NCBI GenBank assembly: GCA_030374765.1
Contig: JARGXX010000099.1
Span: 868,001-932,000, forward strand
DNA length: 64,000 nucleotides
Reading direction: 5' to 3'
Origin: Agarophyton chilense
Lineage: Eukaryota > Rhodophyta > Florideophyceae > Gracilariales > Gracilariaceae
Shown piece after piece: positions 52,030 to 61,957 of the stretch; positions within the stretch are counted from its first letter, which is position 1; each line of letters opens with the position of its first letter. The position numbers were made by a program, and so were the translations under genes. The notes under the pieces are model-generated. The model did not search any database. It was not told the origin of the DNA and worked only from the letters and a program-made list of their open reading frames with translations.

Positions 52030-52943
52030 TGTGGAGCAAAACCCGGCGACGGGAAGTGCTCTCAAGGTGTTTGAAGCCTTGCTCCCTGGGGGAAACAGAC
52101 TCAGAGACGGAGCCCTCCGTTCCACCCGTAGTGTGGGGTGTAACTCCCACGGGGGATTCCGGCAGTACCGACGGAGGTGAGGGGTAGAAACCGTTGGATC
52201 GGGAATGGGTATGAGTATCCCAAAGAATGGGGAAAATCCGGCGAAGAGGAAAAACGGGGCGAGGGTCGGGCACTAACAGGCACCGGACCCTAGAACCAGA
52301 AAAGGGGCGAAACAACAAAAGAAACCCAATACAGGGGCGAAAACCTGTCCTCGAAAGGAAACACAAAAAGCACGCAACAAGTAAGCAGAACCCCCACGGG
52401 GTATCGTGCACGCAGGTTGTCTGAACTGTCCCAAGGGGGTGGTTGCACGGAACCCAAACGTGGGCACTCTCCAAGTGGAGTCGTGTCCCTACGCAGGCGT
52501 TGCTAACCAGAGCCCGTTCCGGGTTGTAAGGCCGAAACGATGGCGACGAAGAACCTCTAAAGGTATCGAAGACCAACCTTGGTTACCATTTACTTTGAGC
52601 TTCGGACTGTCAGATCTCAACTCCCTAAGTAGGGCCCACTAACTAAACTCTACAGTAGTGCACACCTGCTCAGGGCCATACACGTGGAGATCCCACTGCC
52701 AGGGCCCAAAAGTCCAACGTTCTACAAATATCCGAAAATCGGTGCCAAAATTAAGCCACGTGTATCACGGGGCCAATCCAACCATGGGCCATCCGAATTT
52801 TCACTTCATCGGCGAATTCTAACCAGAAAACAGTGCCACCTCAGCACACCTTAGAGGGAATCATAATCATAACCCTCGGAGGGTTCAATCCTCATTCTAT
52901 GAGTTGCATCTTCAAGTATCCCCTAACTGGGCGTTGCTCTACA
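52030..52943 (-). repeat. Left LTR of the chromovirus (914 bp; 3' LTR in the element's sense)
   Basis: On the plus strand it begins TGTGGAGC and ends GTTGCTCTACA. Same length as the right LTR and about 98.7 percent identical by eye. In the element's own sense it starts TGTAGAGC and ends CTCCACA. Confidence 0.93.
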
Positions 52944-53244
52944 TCTCCCCCTCCTTAAGACGAGGAAGAACATTCCGATCCGCGGGTGTCTCGCGTTACG
53001 ATCGCTATATATACTGCTCTCCCAATGGGGTCCTTCACCAATTCTGGGGATCGCCACAAAACCGGCACATCGGTACAACTTTCTTCTACTCCTCCGACTT
53101 TCGGCGATAAGCAACTTCTCGCAAGAGCGGTCTCGACTAGCCCTCTCAAGGGAATGAACCCATACGTCATCAACCCACTCTCGGGGCCATCGGCCTCCGC
53201 GCCGGCGGACAACGAAGCTCCCCAGCAGGGTGGAGATTTCTCCG

Positions 53245-53922
53245 ATGCTACGGACCATCATGCGTCAGATCGAACTTGTCCCAGCGTTGGGTTCGGCCAG
53301 CAACGTGCAGGACCTGTATCCAATCTTGGACGTGATCGACAACACCCAATGGGATCGAGTTCCAGTGGCAAATCAGCCCGCAGTGGAAGGATCCGCGCGA
53401 GACAAGTCTCCTGGCCGGTACGATCCGGGCTCCGGTAACTGGGTCTATTATAATCCCTTCGAAGGGGTTCGCATCAGCGCGGCGCAAGCACGGGCGCTGA
53501 TTGACTCGCCTCGACCGATGCCGGTGGGACACCCGACGGGGTTCATTTATACCGACGATTACGAGTACGAGCCTCCAGTAGACCTGGACGATCCAGCGTT
53601 GGATAACGACATGCCAGCTCCTAGTGGAGTACTCCCTGTGGAGCCATCTGCACCCTTCCAACCAGTGGGAACGACCTCAGCTGCGGCGGCGAATGCATCC
53701 GGTGGCGGTCCATCTGCTCCCCCCGGGTGGGGTGTGAACACCCTTGCGCAGGCGCCGGTTGCCACTCCGCAAGCGGATAGTGTGCGACAAGGCCTCGTGA
53801 ACGCAGGCATTCCGATTCCCCCGGGTATGACGGATGTGAGCCAGATGTTGGCTTTCGCCTCGGCGTACCATCAGGGTCAGAATCCTAACGGTGGGGCGGG
53901 TCCCTCCTCGGGCTTTCCGTAG
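53245..53922 (+). CDS. Opposite-strand open frame inside the chromovirus, unknown product
   Basis: 225 residues from the ATG at 53245, on the plus strand, while gag and pol are on the minus strand. It lies between the left LTR and the chromodomain. The protein is Pro/Gly/Ala-rich with a Tyr/Asp-rich middle (DPGSGNWVYYNPFEGV; FIYTDDYEYEPPVDLDD) and a tail GQNPNGGAGPSSGFP. A TATATA stretch at 53006-53013 lies about 230 bp upstream on the same strand. The plus strand has another long overlapping frame at 52986-53438. No family recognised. Some plant gypsy elements carry extra frames between integrase and LTR, which makes a real protein plausible. A chance frame in GC-balanced DNA is the alternative. 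Confidence 0.45.
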   Translation: MLRTIMRQIELVPALGSASNVQDLYPILDVIDNTQWDRVPVANQPAVEGSARDKSPGRYDPGSGNWVYYNPFEGVRISAAQARALIDSPRPMPVGHPTGFIYTDDYEYEPPVDLDDPALDNDMPAPSGVLPVEPSAPFQPVGTTSAAAANASGGGPSAPPGWGVNTLAQAPVATPQADSVRQGLVNAGIPIPPGMTDVSQMLAFASAYHQGQNPNGGAGPSSGFP

Positions 53923-54368
53923 TTCCGCCTTCGGGCAATTGTAGAGTCCATAGCTTGGCGACAATAGTAAACTTCTGATATTTGCATAACTTCTTTTCTT
54001 CTTCCTTCCTAGGATCTTAACTTCTACTTCATCTTCTTCATTCCTTTTTAGGACCTTCTTCATCTTCGTCTTCGTCTTCTTCCCTTCCTAGGGTCCAATC
54101 TTATTCTTAATCTTCTCCTCCACTTCGTGGGTCTTCTTTTCCTTTTTCATCATAAACTGTCCCGATAACCGGTGCTGTGTTCCCCGGTTAACGGCGCTAG
54201 GCCGAGGGCCAGTAGACATTCCCTCTCAATACGTGTTCTTCGGGATACTCTCCTCAATTCCTCTTCAGAGGTCCAACATCTTCCTCACTTCGAGGTCCCA
54301 TCTACACCAGTTCATGTGGTGGCTTACCCGACTTGGGCACGATCCAGACTTGGAGGCAAGGTTACCCG

Positions 54369-54533
54369 AGCACGTCGGTGATAGGATAAAACCTTAGACC
54401 TCGGAAGGTGCTCAATGGGTTCCACTGTATCCTCACCAGGCGAGAATCCGTACCATCGGACTTGGTAGCGAACTTCTCCCTCGGGGGTGTAGATGTGACG
54501 CACGATGCGATCGATAACGAATTCCTGCGGGTA
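54369..54533 (-). CDS. Chromodomain of the chromovirus
   Basis: Inside the minus frame 54324-54641: YPQEFVIDRIVRHIYTPEG, then EVRYQVRWYGFSPGEDTVEP and EHLPRSKVLSYHRR, with the aromatic residues and the W-x-x-W/F-like core of chromodomains. In chromoviruses it sits at the integrase C-terminus and steers insertion to chromatin marks. Here it lies about 1 kb beyond the integrase core, in its own frame. Confidence 0.85.
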
Positions 54534-54900
54534 CACTTTTCCCTGTTCGGGCTTCTCATCCATCTTGGAACGCTCTAGTTCCCTTGAGGGTGTCAACGTA
54601 GTGTCTAGACACACCCCGGTGGGTTCTTTTCCGTGTTGCAAGCGGGTCTCAGCACTTCGTCCAAACGGCGCCGAGTGGCCTGTGGGCTACGTTGTAACTT
54701 CCGTCTACGGAGTCAAAACGGCCCACTTTTGGGTTCTTCTTAAAGCTGAGAGCTTCCCAATAACAACGGTGTTCTTAGATTCCGTGACGGTTGAGAAACC
54801 GCGACGCGGTAGCGTCTCCAATCTCAGGGGGGTAAGACTTCAACGTCAACCCGAGCTACGGGGACGAAGGTTGCTCTTGTGCAACGCGCCGTGCGACGGA

Positions 54901-55000
54901 GGCGGTTTGCGCGACGGTTGGTCGTCAGAGCCTTTTGATTGGCTCAGTGAGGCGGGTTGCGCGACGGTTGGTCGTCAGAGCCTTTTGATTGGCTCGGTGC
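54901..55000. repeat. Tandem duplication, two 50-bp units
   Basis: The units 54901-54950 and 54951-55000 are almost identical (share GCGACGGTTGGTCGTCAGAG and more). They are within the chromovirus, between integrase tail and chromodomain. Confidence 0.9.
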
Positions 55001-55029
55001 CATTCGACGTGGGCCACATAAATGCGTTA

Positions 55030-55056
55030 GCGCCGGTTGCCACTCCGCAAGCGGAT
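55030..55056 (+). repeat. 27-bp direct repeat shared with the opposite-strand frame
   Basis: The same 27 bases occur at 53752-53778, in the same orientation, and both would read APVATPQAD on the plus strand. Their presence 1.3 kb apart suggests a copying jump during reverse transcription. Confidence 0.85.
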
Positions 55057-55163
55057 GTGAGGTGGCGCTTTCGACACGCGCTAGCACTCTCCTGAGCTGT
55101 CCCCGACGGGTCTCACTCATTTCTTTCCCATTCCTGAGGGTTCCAGTGTCTCCATAGGAGTTC

Positions 55164-55808
55164 CTATTCCCATTCCAAAACGGAGAGCCAAATTTGGTCA
55201 ACCTCGTCGTCGAAATCTTCCCCGTGCGGGTCCGCTGACACAGCTCGTTCCCGAGAAAGCGGGGTTTGAGTGTGCCACACCTCAGTGTCTCTTCCGCGGC
55301 GGCGGGTGATCGTCGGCTCTGTAGGCGTTCCGGGTGCGGAGTTCTCCACACGACTCTCCCTAGGCGGGTTTTCGTCATCTTTTCTGACGTCGTGCTCGGC
55401 TGGGTCGGCGGTGATGTCGCTATCCATATGCTGGGGTTGTGACTTCTCTGTCGCCGGCCCGGTCGGGCTCGCCGTCTCACTGTGAGAACTAGATTCCCTG
55501 TTAGGGCGACTGGCTGACGCCGAAACATCGTCCTGCGAAGGAACTAAGTCCTCCTCCCCCTCCTTAGGCGGAGAGCCAGGAGGCTTGATTACCTCCGGTG
55601 GGGGAGTAACTCTGTAAGAGTTCGTTGACTGGGCCCTTGAGGGAGCGGGCCCAGGTTCGGGAGTATCCGAAGTTTCCGGTAGGTCGGTTAAACCACGTTC
55701 CGGGTGCGGAAGTATAACCTGGGCGGGTGTTCGAATCTCCGCTTGACGGGTTAACTTCCGTTGAATCATCCCCTGTGGAGGGCGTTGGTGCGGACACCAC
55801 TTCCACAT
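55164..55808 (-). CDS. Integrase C-terminal tail of the chromovirus (low complexity)
   Basis: A Pro/Ser/Glu-rich minus frame that overlaps the end of the integrase frame and leads towards the chromodomain. No domain except disorder. It includes acidic EDFDDEVDQIW near its end. Assigned by position. Confidence 0.45.
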   Translation of the reverse strand: MWKWCPHQRPPQGMIQRKLTRQAEIRTPAQVILPHPERGLTDLPETSDTPEPGPAPSRAQSTNSYRVTPPPEVIKPPGSPPKEGEEDLVPSQDDVSASASRPNRESSSHSETASPTGPATEKSQPQHMDSDITADPAEHDVRKDDENPPRESRVENSAPGTPTEPTITRRRGRDTEVWHTQTPLSRERAVSADPHGEDFDDEVDQIWLSVLEWE

Positions 55809-57390
55809 TTGGGTTGGGCGCTCGTGTGATGCGGTCCCTGGAGATCCGTTCGTGGCGGTTAGCGATATCCAATACCACCGTGTCCGGGTCTACAGAAACC
55901 ACGCGATAGGGTCCGTCCACAATTGGCGAAAGCTTGTGCCTACGTTCCTTTTCAGGATTGTAGTATTCCTTTCGAAGGAAGACGAAGTCGTCGGGCTCCA
56001 CCTGAGGTAGAGGTTTGCGAACCCGATTGTCAAAGTCCTTCTTGTAGGCGCGTTGAGCTTTGTCCATTGCTTTCCGGGCTATCGGCACCATCTTCGTAAG
56101 CCACTCCTTCCAGGCTTCTCGGTACAATCCCGGTGACGGGTACGTCGACAGCGTCGGTTGAGCCTCGATGGAGACCGGCGGCGGTGTCCTCGACAGTACC
56201 AGTTCGAATGGGGATAGCGATGTAACCCGATGTACCTGGGTGTCGTATGCATACGTGATAGCGTCTGTGTACAAGTCCCAATTTTTGGGGTGATCCGCAA
56301 CATACGATCTCAAAGCGTTGAGTATCGTGCGGTTAAACCTCTCCACCTGGCCATTCCCCTGAGGGTGATATGTAGTAACAAATAAATTCCTTACATCAAG
56401 GATTCGACATACATCCTGAAAGAACTTTGATGCGAATTGCCCTCCGTTGTCGGATAACAACTGCACCGGCGGTCCATATACGAACACCCAATGGGTCACG
56501 AACGCTTGCGCGACGGTAGCGGCGGTGATCCGCTTCAGCGGCACAGTTCTCGTTAGCTTAGAGAATCTGTCAGAAATGACAAGCAGATACCGATGACCTC
56601 GGGGTGTCCTGATAAACTCCCCTAGGATGTCTATGGCCACGAATTCGAGTGGAGCCCGTGCCGGGAACAGCGTCAACTTCTTAGAGTGCTTCCGAAGTTT
56701 GACGTCATTCTTGGCGCAATTGGCGCAGGCCCGTATGACGGCGTAACAATCGAATGCCATTTCCGGCCAGTAAAAGTCCCTTCTCAACGTGAGGTACAGG
56801 TTTCTTCCCCCGGGGTGGGCGCCAACCTTCACATAGTGAGTGAGGTGTAATACCCTCTGTTGTAGGGTGTGCGGCACCACTATTCTCGGGCGAGGTCCAA
56901 CGGTCCTGATTAGGTAACCCTGATCGTCGTCCTCGAAAGGTAACTGAAATCCTCTGTTGAGGCGAGCCCGAATCCGTGTACAGAATGGGTCGAGCTGTTG
57001 CTCGCGTATCATCTCCTCTGGAGAGATAGGTATAAAAGAGCCGGTCGGCGAATCCAGACTCTCGTTGACGAGTATATCGTCACAAACATCATCCGTAAGC
57101 GGTTGAACTCCTCCCTCGAGGTCCGATACCATAAAACATGGGATGTCATCGTCCTCGTAGGGTTCCGTTTCCGCTGTGGTTCCCAAGCGGGATAGTGCAT
57201 CAGCCTGAGTGTTCAGCTTCCCTTTCTTGTACAGGATCTCAAAGTCGAATTCCGACAGTCGGAGACGCCAGCGCATAAGGCGGCCCGAGGGTTCGGAGAT
57301 CTCCAGGAGCCAACGCAAACATGCGTGGTCCGCATGGACTTTGAAACGAGTACCCATCAGATAGGGGCAAAGTGTAGCTAAGGCCCACAC
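55564..57390 (-). CDS. RNase H end and integrase of the chromovirus
   Basis: 608 residues. It starts with the RNase H end (FKVHADHACLRWLLEI, LNTQADALSRLG). It continues with the H-H-C-C zinc domain (HLTHYVKVGAHPGGRN, CANCAKN), the integrase core (VAIDILGEFIRTPRGHRYLL, LSDNGGQFASKFFQDV, YHPQGNGQVERFNRTILNAL: D-D-E), and the GPY/F-like module (LSPIVDGPYRVVSVDPDTVV). Confidence 0.9.
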   Translation of the reverse strand: MWALATLCPYLMGTRFKVHADHACLRWLLEISEPSGRLMRWRLRLSEFDFEILYKKGKLNTQADALSRLGTTAETEPYEDDDIPCFMVSDLEGGVQPLTDDVCDDILVNESLDSPTGSFIPISPEEMIREQQLDPFCTRIRARLNRGFQLPFEDDDQGYLIRTVGPRPRIVVPHTLQQRVLHLTHYVKVGAHPGGRNLYLTLRRDFYWPEMAFDCYAVIRACANCAKNDVKLRKHSKKLTLFPARAPLEFVAIDILGEFIRTPRGHRYLLVISDRFSKLTRTVPLKRITAATVAQAFVTHWVFVYGPPVQLLSDNGGQFASKFFQDVCRILDVRNLFVTTYHPQGNGQVERFNRTILNALRSYVADHPKNWDLYTDAITYAYDTQVHRVTSLSPFELVLSRTPPPVSIEAQPTLSTYPSPGLYREAWKEWLTKMVPIARKAMDKAQRAYKKDFDNRVRKPLPQVEPDDFVFLRKEYYNPEKERRHKLSPIVDGPYRVVSVDPDTVVLDIANRHERISRDRITRAPNPNVEVVSAPTPSTGDDSTEVNPSSGDSNTRPGYTSAPGTWFNRPTGNFGYSRTWARSLKGPVNELLQSYSPTGGNQASWLSA

Positions 57391-57513
57391 AACGGCTAAA
57401 CATTCTTTCTCGGAGACCGAGTAGTTCCTTTCATGGACATTCAGGGAACGTGACCAGTACCCAATAGGGTGACGTTCGCCATCCTCAGAGGATTGAAACA
57501 GTGCACACCCTAC

Positions 57514-58461
57514 TTAGTTTGCACTAGCATCGGTGTCCACTTCGTAAGGGAGCCCAGGATTGGGTAGAGCCAAGATTGGCGGTGATGTTACGGCATTCAC
57601 CAGTGCCGTGAAGGCAGACGCTTCCGCGTCGCCAAAAGGTTCCAGTTCAACTGGTTGTCCCTTCGTCAGGAGCCTGTTGAGGGGGGTGGCAATATCCGCA
57701 AAGTTCGGGACGAATCGGCGATACACGTTACACAAACCTAAGAAGGATCGCAACTCCGTTTGAGTTTTCGGGTGTTTTGCTTCCTTCAAGGATTTCACTC
57801 GTACTTCATCGATTGAAAGCTGTCCGGGACGGATGATATGACCCAGATACTTAACCGAATCGGTGAAAAACTCGCACTTCTTGAGTTTCAAGGTGATTCC
57901 CGCGTCGTGGAGTATCTTCATTACGTCCCTGACGTGTTCGAGGTGGTCATCCAGGTTGTTGGAGAAGACAATAATGTCGGCTAAATAAACTAGACACGTC
58001 CTCCACTTGAAGGGAGCCAACAGAATGTCTATCGCCCGTTGAAACGTTGCGGGGGCATTTGTCAACCCAAAAGGCATCTTCCGGAATCGGAAAAGTCCTT
58101 GATGACACACGAAAGCCGTTTTGTCTCGATCTTCCTCCCTAATAGGGACTTGCCAGTAGCCCGAATTTGCGTCGAGGGTAGAGAAAACAGTAGCGCTCCC
58201 AAGGGAGTCGATGTATTCGTCCATCCGAGGGATCGGGTACACATCCTTAATGGTTACCTCGTTCAGGCGTCTGTAATCGATGCAGAAACGCCACGATCCA
58301 TCCGGTTTCGGAACTAACACCACGGGTGAGGCCCAAGCGGACTGGGCAGGTTCAATTACGCCCGCTTTAAGCATCTTCTCCACCTGAGATTTCTCCTCTT
58401 CCCGAGCTTTCGGTCCAGCCCTGTAAGGATGTTGGGCAATAGGCCGAGTGTTCGGTATCAA
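57514..58461 (-). CDS. Reverse transcriptase of the chromovirus
   Basis: 315 residues. Standard Ty3/gypsy RT blocks: KPDGSWRFCIDYRRLNEVTI, YPIPRMDEYIDSLGSATVFS, LDANSGYWQVPI, GLFRFRKMPFGLTNAPATFQ, the segment with the catalytic loop, and CEFFTDSVKYLGHII. The start of the RNase H link follows (LPYEVDTDAS). Confidence 0.9.
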   Translation of the reverse strand: MIPNTRPIAQHPYRAGPKAREEEKSQVEKMLKAGVIEPAQSAWASPVVLVPKPDGSWRFCIDYRRLNEVTIKDVYPIPRMDEYIDSLGSATVFSTLDANSGYWQVPIREEDRDKTAFVCHQGLFRFRKMPFGLTNAPATFQRAIDILLAPFKWRTCLVYLADIIVFSNNLDDHLEHVRDVMKILHDAGITLKLKKCEFFTDSVKYLGHIIRPGQLSIDEVRVKSLKEAKHPKTQTELRSFLGLCNVYRRFVPNFADIATPLNRLLTKGQPVELEPFGDAEASAFTALVNAVTSPPILALPNPGLPYEVDTDASAN

Positions 58462-58506
58462 GTCGATGCGGTGTTCTGTAATCCCAATAGTTCCAAGGGA
58501 ACCATC

Positions 58507-59697
58507 CTACATGGGGGTAAATTCACGAAGCATGTGCCTCAGCTTCTCCCGATGAGGTGCGGGTACATGGTTGAGATCCCATTTCTCCAATTCCTGAACA
58601 GAATCCGTCTGGTCTGCTCCTGTGATAGGGGCCGTAACCTCCTGAGGTTTAAAGTGTTCAGCGTGTGGAGCTGCAGTCGTATGCTCACCGTCTTCTGCGA
58701 TTTCGGCAGTGTCCTCCCCCTCCTTAGGGTCCGCCACACCAAGGACCTCTGCGATAGAGATCTTTGTAGGTACGACCGCATGCGGGTGTGGAAGAACAGA
58801 ACCCAGGATCTGGTGTTTGACCAAATACTGCGTTGTCTTTCCAAAGTTGGCTACCAAAACCTTGAAAGGTTTATCCGGTTCCACGGAGACAACCCCATTG
58901 GCAAGGGCGAGTTGACGCCGCGTATACAGGGACGGGTTCGGTTGTACCACATGCACACCAATTTGCTTGGTAACAACTGTGACCCAAACCTGGGTTTCTG
59001 GCGGGATAGCCACTGACTTCGCAACCTTTACCCGTGTAGACACCGGGTCCTTTTTCAAAGATTTATGTGCGACAGGGAGAGGAACGCGTGTTCGCGCTGC
59101 TCCCTGTAAGGGTTTACGAAGTATTGGGATCGTAGACCCGTCTTCGAGTTCCACAGTTCTATTCCGAGGACGGATGGCTTCCACGAAGCGGTCGCAAAAG
59201 TCACAACCCAGTATGACTGGTGCTGCAAGTGACTTGCATACAATAAACTCTAGCTGAACGAGATAGGAGCCTAACCTCACCATGAGGGAAATTGTACCCA
59301 GTGTCCGTAGCGGGTTGTTGTTCGCATCGGCGATATCCAAACGTGGACCGGTACGAACTTGAACCCAGAGCAGCGGGTGTAACAATTCAACATGAATTAA
59401 GTTAGGAGCGGCTCCTGTATCCAGGACAGATATTTGACGAACCATAAACTGGTTGGACAGGCCGAAGTCGGCGAATACTTTATAATTCCGCTTGGCCATT
59501 ACCATAACTCGATCCGGAATACGGAGATTACGGGACCGTATCCACGGGCGACGGAGGACACTAAAGTATCCCGAGTTAACGTCGGTGTCAGCCGTTCTCC
59601 TTGAAAGGATAGTCACAGCTGGGGAGCGAAGCTGGAGCGCCTCGGGCGTCTTCAACTCCGGCTTAGAAGACGCCCCTCCCGCAGGGGAGACTCCCAA
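58507..59697 (-). CDS. Aspartic protease region of the chromovirus
   Basis: 396 residues. ISVLDTGAAPNLI gives the D-T-G active site (about 90). LIHVELLHP and VILGCDFCDRFVEAI follow, the latter the second conserved block. The layout equals the frame at 45-998 in the left element. Confidence 0.8.
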   Translation of the reverse strand: MGVSPAGGASSKPELKTPEALQLRSPAVTILSRRTADTDVNSGYFSVLRRPWIRSRNLRIPDRVMVMAKRNYKVFADFGLSNQFMVRQISVLDTGAAPNLIHVELLHPLLWVQVRTGPRLDIADANNNPLRTLGTISLMVRLGSYLVQLEFIVCKSLAAPVILGCDFCDRFVEAIRPRNRTVELEDGSTIPILRKPLQGAARTRVPLPVAHKSLKKDPVSTRVKVAKSVAIPPETQVWVTVVTKQIGVHVVQPNPSLYTRRQLALANGVVSVEPDKPFKVLVANFGKTTQYLVKHQILGSVLPHPHAVVPTKISIAEVLGVADPKEGEDTAEIAEDGEHTTAAPHAEHFKPQEVTAPITGADQTDSVQELEKWDLNHVPAPHREKLRHMLREFTPM

Positions 59698-59699
59698 AT

Positions 59700-61730
59700 T
59701 TAGTTTTTCGAAGCGGACCCCACCGAATTCGGTGCAGCTGCCTCGAAGGAGACCGGTTGTTCCCCGTTCGCGGGTACAAGTTCTGTATCCCTGTCAGCAA
59801 GGTGAGCTCGGAGTATCCTTTGTTCCTCATAGGACCTACTCGGGACTCGAGCTTTCTCCTCAGGGGTCAGAGCCTCGTACTGAGCGATAATTCGTGAACC
59901 CTCCCGTAGGGGAAATGTGCAGTCTGGTGCTTTGTGACCACGGAGGTAACACAAATAGCAAATCAGCTCTGCCGGGTTCGGTTGTGGACTTGAATCCACG
60001 GGACGTGATGCTGTATCCCTCCATCCGGGGCGAGAGAACCGAGCAGCGGTATTCGCAAAAGGTAGCGATGCGGCTGGCACCCTCCGTCCTTCGGTATAGA
60101 GTGCAGGGTCTTCATCCGTAGTCGGAGCGGATGTCGACGGCAACTCAGACGCACCCATAGATTCGGGGTTACTTCCCATGAAGTGAATGTTATCATTGAC
60201 CCCCACAGGGGCAGGGCCTCCTGCGAGTGACAAAGACGAGTTACCTCCATCGGCGAGGAGTGCACGTGTCGGCCGACTCTGTCGGTTCTGCCGGGCACGG
60301 AGAGTAACCCCCTCAGCCTGGGCGTACTGAACCAGTTCCAAGTAGGTCAGCTTGGGCTTCTCTTCCCGATGTCGGGCAACCAATGCCCTTGTCGACGGGT
60401 CCAAACCATCCACAAACATGGAGCATCTCTCGTAGGCGGGGATTACATTCCCGCATCGGTGAAACGCTTTATTCAAGCGAGTTGAATACACCGTTTCGGT
60501 TTCCATCGGCTTCTGCCGCGTATCCCTTAATGCAAGGATTGCTTCCTGAATCGCATTTCCAGTAGCGTACGACCTCAAGAGGTATTGCACCGCTTCGAGC
60601 CAGCACGTGACTCCCCCTTCCGAGGCTCGGGATGATCCACGGACGGAGTTGAACTGGTCTTCAGCCATCCCCTTTAAGAAATAGGGTAATGCAAGATACG
60701 CTTGCGCTTCACTCATACCGAGGATGTCAGCCTCCTGGACGAACCTCGCAAGGAAATCGAGCACCAGAATTGGGTCTGTTCCTGTGAACTCCCTCTTCTG
60801 TAGGGTGATGCTCAGCCTTTTGATGTAGTCCTTGACCTTACCCGTTCCGCGGGATGTTCGATCTCCCGAAGGGTTATCGAACCGGTAATAGCGGTACGAT
60901 AGCAGCTTCCGATAGAGAGGATTCGTCGGCTTCAGCTCCTTTAATCCAAGGTGTTTCCTACCCTTCTTCCGGGTACGGATTGCCCCTTGAGAGGTGTAAG
61001 TAGCCTTCGACCGAGTCGCCCGGGATGACCGGCGTCCATCTTCACTATCCGAAGATTCGGAGGACGAACTCGATGACGAGCGATTGGGATCGGAATCCGA
61101 TAAATCCTCTTGGAGGTGAACCCTCTTCTTGGACTTGCGGCGGTACCGTTTAGCGGAGCGGTGTTCTTCGTCTTCCGAAACGTCGGGTTTATCCTTCGAG
61201 GCTTCTGCGTCTCCGTCCATACGGATAATGGCCTCGAGGGTGTCCAGCCGAGCTCGGAAGCGTTCCGCTTGCACGCGGTGTTCCTCCACGAGGCTCCGGT
61301 ACTCCTGGACAAAGACCCGAGGGGTACCAAAGCTTTCCAAAAAGGAGTTCACATCCCTCCTCAGGGTACGAAGGTCATCGGCGACTCCCCGCTCCTGGGC
61401 GTCCTCCACCTTGCAGCGGAGGGTAGTAACCTCCTGAAGGAGCTCGACGTGAGCCGCGTTGGCGATATCGATTCGAGTCTCCAGGCGCTGTAATTCAGGG
61501 TCGGCCCGACTTCGGGGTGCTGCTGAGGGGGTCTCCACCACTGGAGCTTGGCCCACAGCCACGACCTCTCGAGGACCTGAAACCACTGAGGGTGCTCTCT
61601 GAGTGTCCGGATCGATACCGGAATCGTTCCGATCTTCGGGAATTGAGCTCCTCGACCTAGGCGGGGCCGGGGGCACTGAATCCGCTTGACAGTTCGATCC
61701 AGTCCTGGAACCACGGGTAGGCGGCGACAT
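59700..61730 (-). CDS. Gag of the chromovirus
   Basis: 676 residues from ATG (MSPPTRGSRTGSN). A predicted coiled segment (about 65-170) is followed by a Ser/Asp-rich acidic tract and basic stretches. The capsid-like helical region has FTGTDPILVLDFLARFVQEA (about 310), close to the FTGTDRIAMIEFLQKFNF of the left element. The zinc knuckle CYLCYLRGHKAPDC is at about 610. It is the structural protein of the intracellular particle. Confidence 0.88.
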   Translation of the reverse strand: MSPPTRGSRTGSNCQADSVPPAPPRSRSSIPEDRNDSGIDPDTQRAPSVVSGPREVVAVGQAPVVETPSAAPRSRADPELQRLETRIDIANAAHVELLQEVTTLRCKVEDAQERGVADDLRTLRRDVNSFLESFGTPRVFVQEYRSLVEEHRVQAERFRARLDTLEAIIRMDGDAEASKDKPDVSEDEEHRSAKRYRRKSKKRVHLQEDLSDSDPNRSSSSSSSESSDSEDGRRSSRATRSKATYTSQGAIRTRKKGRKHLGLKELKPTNPLYRKLLSYRYYRFDNPSGDRTSRGTGKVKDYIKRLSITLQKREFTGTDPILVLDFLARFVQEADILGMSEAQAYLALPYFLKGMAEDQFNSVRGSSRASEGGVTCWLEAVQYLLRSYATGNAIQEAILALRDTRQKPMETETVYSTRLNKAFHRCGNVIPAYERCSMFVDGLDPSTRALVARHREEKPKLTYLELVQYAQAEGVTLRARQNRQSRPTRALLADGGNSSLSLAGGPAPVGVNDNIHFMGSNPESMGASELPSTSAPTTDEDPALYTEGRRVPAASLPFANTAARFSRPGWRDTASRPVDSSPQPNPAELICYLCYLRGHKAPDCTFPLREGSRIIAQYEALTPEEKARVPSRSYEEQRILRAHLADRDTELVPANGEQPVSFEAAAPNSVGSASKN

Positions 61731-61939
61731 GCTGCAGACACGACACCGACGATTCGGGGTAACGATGAAATTCGATCACGAGATTCCCGGAGAACGGATG
61801 ACATAACACAAAACAAAAACAAAAACCAATTCCACCCTTTCCAAAGGGGAGAACTACACCAAATCTTCACGACGGTGCTTCCTCTTCCAAGAGATATTCC
61901 AACACGTGGATGACCAACGCAAAAGTCCGAGAACGGATT

Positions 61940-61955
61940 CTAAGTCGGGAGACCA
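61940..61955 (-). promoter_or_regulatory. Primer-binding site candidate of the chromovirus
   Basis: TGGTCTCCCGACTTAG on the minus strand, two bases from the LTR edge, identical to 3339-3354. The tRNA was not identified. Confidence 0.75.
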
Positions 61956-61957
61956 CT

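Noticed and set aside
54505-55095. Plus-strand gene of 196 residues
   Set aside because: It mirrors the chromodomain region in its first half and the tandem-duplicated stretch in its second. Composition does not look like a protein.
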